Positions 59,023 to 64,000 of a stretch of 64,000 nt of DNA are shown in pieces. Where the stretch lies: NCBI GenBank assembly GCA_023678885.1, contig CM042955.1, positions 16,875,835 to 16,939,834 on the forward strand, in the 5' to 3' direction. Every line of letters begins with the position of its first letter. The stretch's first letter is position 1. The position numbers were made by a program, and so were the translations under genes. Origin of the DNA: Pogostemon cablin. Lineage: Eukaryota > Streptophyta > Magnoliopsida > Lamiales > Lamiaceae. The notes under the pieces are model-generated. The model was not told where the DNA came from. It did not search any database and saw only the letters and a list, made by a program, of their open reading frames with translations.

Positions 59023-62000
59023 TTAAACAACTTGGTAGTTTTCAGTAGATAGCAGTGTTCTTTGGGCAAACTTGGGTGGATTACGTCCTCCCAGTGGAAG
59101 TATATCAGCCACCTGCAGACAGTCAAACATATTAATCAGAAAACACAGAGTCGTGCTTAAATCGCGTACTTATTACTACGTAAATTATGGTGCGTGCATT
59201 CTCAGGGTAGGTTTTAAGCTATTCATTTCAATAGAATATATGAGCCAAGCAGTTGCACCGAAATTGTCTCATGCTAACTCATAGAGGGTTAAAAAACAGT
59301 GAGTCAATATGCTTGATCTCTCCTAATAATAACCTGCTAATAAATCAAAGTTGAATTGGGTTGGGTTATCACAATGTGGTTAAATAACCGAAGGTTGAGA
59401 GGATGGTTAAGTGTGAATCCAGACTAGCTTCTCCAGATAGACTATGTTTCTACTGGATTCAAGGTATTGGTGAGTCCATTTAAAGTACCAGACTTTAATA
59501 AAAGACGGGAAAACCTTATAATTGCTGAACGTGCTGGTGGAAGTAAAGCGCACGGAAATTGGGAAAAGATATGATGTATCCACAGCAGGAATAACAAACT
59601 CCATAGATCCACTGCAAAGAGTTTAACATACAAATTAACCAAAAATCACAATAAAATCACTTTCAAGGTGAAAAGGAATAACTTCATTGTGAGCTGGCCT
59701 GCGATTTGAGTTATCTATGAGTACAATGGACCACTCCAAAAACGACTTCCTAGAATCATATCTGCAATTCATATGATTGAAATAATCATCTTTATTAAAC
59801 TGAATAGAACACCATACGATAAGTATACAAATACCAAGTTAACTTCATGCTGAATATATAAAGTGGCCACCATTAGGAGACCCATTTACTTAACCCTTCC
59901 CCATTACATTTTTGGCAAAAATATGATTATAATATAACTAGATATACAAAAGGATTTCAGCCAGTTTACAACCAAAAAAATGCAATATCCTCATTAGCTA
60001 CTAATTCAACCCACATAATGTTACATGAGGGGGACCGGGCAATCTAAGATTCATATTATAAGAATATTACACTATGATCGGCACATTAACCACAAATCAC
60101 TTGAAATCTAAGTTGAATTCATATGATAACTAAAGTATAGAAATGAGTTAACTTCATGAGAAATATTGCAAAAATGATGTTAATATTAATCATCTATTGT
60201 TACTTTGAAAGGAGACAAAGAATTTATTACTAATTTCAAGAGGGGTCTACAGTCCCAAAAGCTATATTTAGAGATTATTAAGAGACTGATTTTGTTTTCC
60301 CTAGTAAAATCTATTTCATGTTTGCATCTCAAATACAGAGACAGAGAAACTATAGATTCTAATTTAGTAATCGAAGTTAAGTTCTAAATATATTTACTTT
60401 TTCAACTCGGTATTCACCAAACCAGACACCTTATTTTCATTACTCCTTACTTCTGTAACTTGTGTCAACTAAGACATTAATGAAAGAGGCGTAATTTTTG
60501 CGAGCAAAACCCAACCTGATTCTCTGAGTAACAAACCTAATCTTATTCAACTAATAGCCATTTTTTTTAATTATTGGTTATCCTTTCATAGTAATTATCC
60601 AAGAACCTGTAACATGATTCTCCAAGTAACCAATTGAATTTAATTCAACATCTTTTCATGTCCAATTACAATCTAACCTTCATATCAAGGCAAACACTTG
60701 TGTAGCACTACCTCACCTAACCCATTTTGTGAGAAAATGAAAAAGTGATGCACATAAAGTCATAAAGTTAAATTAATAGATTCAACACAGTGTAAGAAAT
60801 ACATAGAGAATAGGATCACTTTTTTTAAAAAAAAACTCTGCGAGACACATTTCGATAGACAATTTAACACAAAACAATTAGATTGAAACTTATCCAGTCA
60901 TAAATTTCAAGGGCCTTTCGCAGGTGAAGTAATTATTTAAGAATAACAATCACGATGATGATTCGAAAATGTTTTCGAAGAAACAGGTCTAATGAGTATT
61001 ATGAGAAGTCAGCATCACTTTAAAATTCTGAGACTACAATTTTAAAATATGGCTTTTAAAACCTAAATTCAATTATTCATAAAATTAAACCTAATCTCGT
61101 TCAAATTACCAAAACAAACATCCACTATAATTATTCAGAAGATTTCCGAACAACAAACCTCGAGCCAAAACTCTACTTAAAAACAATAACAACAGAATGC
61201 TAACATGAATTAAGATAAACCAATGAACCCTCACCTCCATTCCCCATCAATCTGTTGTACTCTTGGTGCCTCAGAGAGAGCCGGAAGAGGAATTGAAATA
61301 ACCACATTTTGTAGATCAAACATTGGAGAAGCTTCATATTCCAAATTCACATATGTTTCTTTGCGAGAAATAGAAGGCCAGCAGTTAACTGCAATTACAA
61401 ATACGTGTAGAAGACCATAAATATATCCATCAACATTTTTTGTTTATTTGAGTTTTAGGATAGATGATTGAACAAAACTCACTAGTCAATGGCACAAGTG
61501 ATTCATCTGCACTTTGCATTCTCCATTTCAACAAACTAAGACCATCACCAGCAGGAAATGGGCGATCTGGATTCTTGAGACCCAAAATATTTTGGCTAGA
61601 AAACAATTCCTTATTAATGTTGGGGTGTGTTTTTGGTACAATTCCTGGATTTTCACCAGATTCAATCTGAATGAACATTAAAAAAAACTCTCAGATTCGT
61701 GCAATGTGAACAAAACTAAGAGAGTTTTTGAAATTGGAAGCAACCAATCATCTGTATAAAAATCAAAGCAGGTCAGAGGAGAGAAATGTAGAACCTGAAC
61801 TTGGATGAATCCATCATCTTGGTTAAGTATTTGGAGGGACAACATGGCCTGCAAATCGAAATTACCGATGCCACCATCCCGTTTTAATGTTACATTTAGC
61901 TTTTCTTCAACAGTTAAAGTAACCGGATCACTTGGCGGAAGAGCAGCTGCTTTGGACTGACCAACACTAGGTCTCACATCTTCAACAATCATTTCACCTT

Positions 62001-63979
62001 CAGCCTTAAGAGATTCCAAGAATTGGTTGGTCCTCTGCGTTTTCACAAGCTTCATGCCACTTTTTTGTGGAGCTGAAGCAGGTGCTGGTGGTTGGCCTAA
62101 TTATAGAGACAAGAAAGAAACAAGCAAACAGATTATATCAATCAATTTAACTTGAATTATATTGCTAAAATGCATTTCCCTTAACCAAGAACAACAAACA
62201 CATCATTTTATAGCTATAAGTTACCAATAACCGTCCAAAATATCACAATCTAATAAAAAAGATTTCAACTGAGAAATTATTACTAGACTGATTCATTGCG
62301 ACTCATGAAGCATAAACAAACAAAAGTACAATTACAAAACATCTAAATCAAATAATTCTATGAACTGAGTTCATCTTATAAAGGAAGCTGCAGTTATGTG
62401 ACATGTTCAGGTGATACAATAACAGCATACAAGGCAAAGAAGATCTAATTAGATAATAGATGTTGTAATCTTTCACCCAAATCAATGTCTAAACATGTCA
62501 GTTTTCAATAACTTATAAGTTGGATATAAATACTAAAGCAGTTTGATCCGTACTAATTATCAAGTAGCATTACATTTCAATAAGGACAAACCTTTGGGCT
62601 TAGTGTAAGATTCCACTTCAGTGCTCAATCCAAAGCCAGAACTATTTCCAAAACCAATTGTGTCACTGCCAAAGCCAGTATCAATTCTTCCAGAACTCAT
62701 ACTTTGCAAAGGCATATATCCACTCTTCTCATCCCGAGTCTTCTCAACCTAGATGATTTACATAATAAGTTATGTCAATTCATGATCTACAAAATGATAG
62801 AAGAAAACCATCAAACTTGAGCCCCAAATCAATTAACTTGCTTTTGTCAATCTCGCTAGCCTTCCGTTTTGCATGATCCTTGGCATCATTGATTTTGTTT
62901 TGCAAGATTAACTTGTGCAACTTCTCTTCATGACTTTCCATCTCATAATACTGTTTCACTTGAGCAACTGTGACATTTTCCTTGTGTCCCAGTGAGATGA
63001 CTTCATCGAATGCAAAGAGAATCTCAAATGCTGCCTTGCCAATACCCTCTTCATCTAGTGAATAAGAGTACTCAGGCACCTAAGGGTGTTAAAGAAAAAA
63101 TGGGAGTACATAAGATGATAAGAATCAAAAAAATGATACCTTCATATGAGAATGACATATAAACTTTCAAGTTTCAAGTCTATACCTAGAATAGATTACG
63201 ACACAGTTTCTTTTTCAATCAAAAAATCCTACGGAAGAACAAATGCATAAACTGTATATTCAAGCAAACCCCAGCAAAAGGGCAATATTTTAACAGAAAC
63301 AATTCATAACCAAACAAAGAAAAGGATACAAGTTTTGAGAGCAGCCTCAATGTATCCAAATCCTCAAGAATGTTGCTTTGTTTATTAGTAACAAGAAGCA
63401 AGTACAGGGACTCTATTGGCTGATAAACGTAGCGGACATTTTCAGTCTCCACATAAGTATGTTGTTTCCCTGTTCCAACCAATTTAGGGAAAGCTGCAAG
63501 GTATCCCTCAATTCTTATATGAGACATATCAACAAACTGCCTCGAGACAAGTGCTGCAAAGATTGAAAAATCATATCATATAGTTAAATATGCACGCAAT
63601 CCTAATTGCATCCACTAACAACAACAAGGATCGTGGGAATTCAAACCAATGTGCACAAACTTTACCAAAAGTAATTGCACATATAAGAATTAACAAAAAT
63701 AGATCATCATAAAGGTAGATCAGAATTAATAAGCAAGTACATATACCTAATATACTAAAGTAAATCCTAAAGATTTATACCACGTTCCAATGCCATCTTT
63801 GCAGGGATATTTTCATAAATTCCACCATTTAGAGTGAAAATTTTAAGTATAATGGTTAAATGAAATTATCAGATCCGCAATCTAAGCTACTTGTGCAAAA
63901 TCAGAACCAAAAATTGAAAATAAAGACTTAGAAGCCCACCTTTGCCAGATTTACTTGTAATGGAAGCGGCAAGTACAAC
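59023..63979 (-). CDS. Coatomer subunit delta, copy 2 (partial, splice-site damage)
   Basis: A tandem duplicate of the gene at 46765, in the same orientation, cut by the right edge of the window before its ATG exon. Exons: 63940-63979, 63330-63553, 62837-63079, 62592-62748, 61795-62096, 61483-61666, 61235-61388, 59699-59761, 59515-59611, 59023-59112. Each has exactly the length of its copy-1 partner and none contains a stop. Differences include Cys to Tyr in VKQYYEMES, DAKDHAKRK for ETKDIMKRK, QKSGMKLVKT for SKGGMKLGKT, and SRKETY for SGKETY. The donor after 62837 is TT instead of GT (AGCAAG|TTAATT), and that after 59699 is GC (CGCAG|GCCAGC). Without correct splicing at the first, translation would stop about 18 codons into the intron. 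It is probably a non-functional or truncated duplicate, but expression could rescue one isoform. Confidence 0.85.
60635..60865. other. About 230-bp segment unique to delta-COP copy 2 intron
   Basis: In copy 1 the intron goes from 'ccaagtaataaacaatttaa' directly to 'ctcaaaacaattagattg' (about 48353-48390). In copy 2 about 230 bp lie between the same landmarks. It has no clear inverted ends, so whether it is an insertion here or a deletion in copy 1 is open. Confidence 0.6.
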
Positions 63980-64000
63980 CTGCATAGTAGATCACAGGGT

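Overview
The window is nuclear DNA from a flowering plant, most likely a eudicot. It has a very AT-rich intergenic background, many (AT)n runs and dense MITEs. The genes carry short GT-AG introns, and the recognisable products are plant-type: a plastid stromal Hsp70, a plant PB1-domain protein, a PLS-like PPR protein and plant delta-COP. The protein sequences suggest an asterid, but that is only an impression.

Layout. From 1 to about 36.4 kb I find no intact gene that I recognise. This part holds transposon remains and gene fragments. They include Stowaway-type MITEs (TIR like CTCCCTCCGTCCC), two hAT-type elements with perfect 8-bp target duplications, two MULE-type elements with 9-bp target duplications, a solo-LTR-like stretch and several local tandem duplications. 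At 15.35-22.13 kb lies a nested palindrome of about 6.8 kb. It contains a 1.85-kb hairpin (arms about 0.9 kb, 19-nt loop) carrying a duplicated gene fragment. Its central spacer holds pieces of a TBC/RabGAP gene and a penta-EF-hand calcium-binding gene. An AP2/ERF pseudogene follows at 24.7 kb, a broken gene-like set of exons at 29.6-30.8 kb, and a possible three-exon minus-strand gene at 32.4-33.9 kb.

From 36.8 to 53.6 kb is the gene-rich block: plastid Hsp70 (+, 8 exons, 699 aa), a PB1-domain protein (-, 2 exons, 256 aa), a PPR protein (+, 692 codons but with an in-frame TAG at codon 316), and delta-COP (-, 11 coding exons, 518 aa). Hsp70 and PB1 converge, as do PPR and delta-COP. The genes are unrelated housekeeping or organelle genes and show no sign of working as one system.

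From 53.6 to 59.0 kb is a second transposon-rich spacer with an RNase-H-like retroelement fragment and a foldback MULE MITE. From 59.0 kb to the right edge is a second, truncated-by-window copy of delta-COP in the same orientation. Its reading frames are intact, but one splice donor is destroyed and another is changed from GT to GC, so it looks like a recent tandem duplicate in decay.

All exon limits come from reading splice sites and matching conserved protein sequence by eye. No database search was possible.
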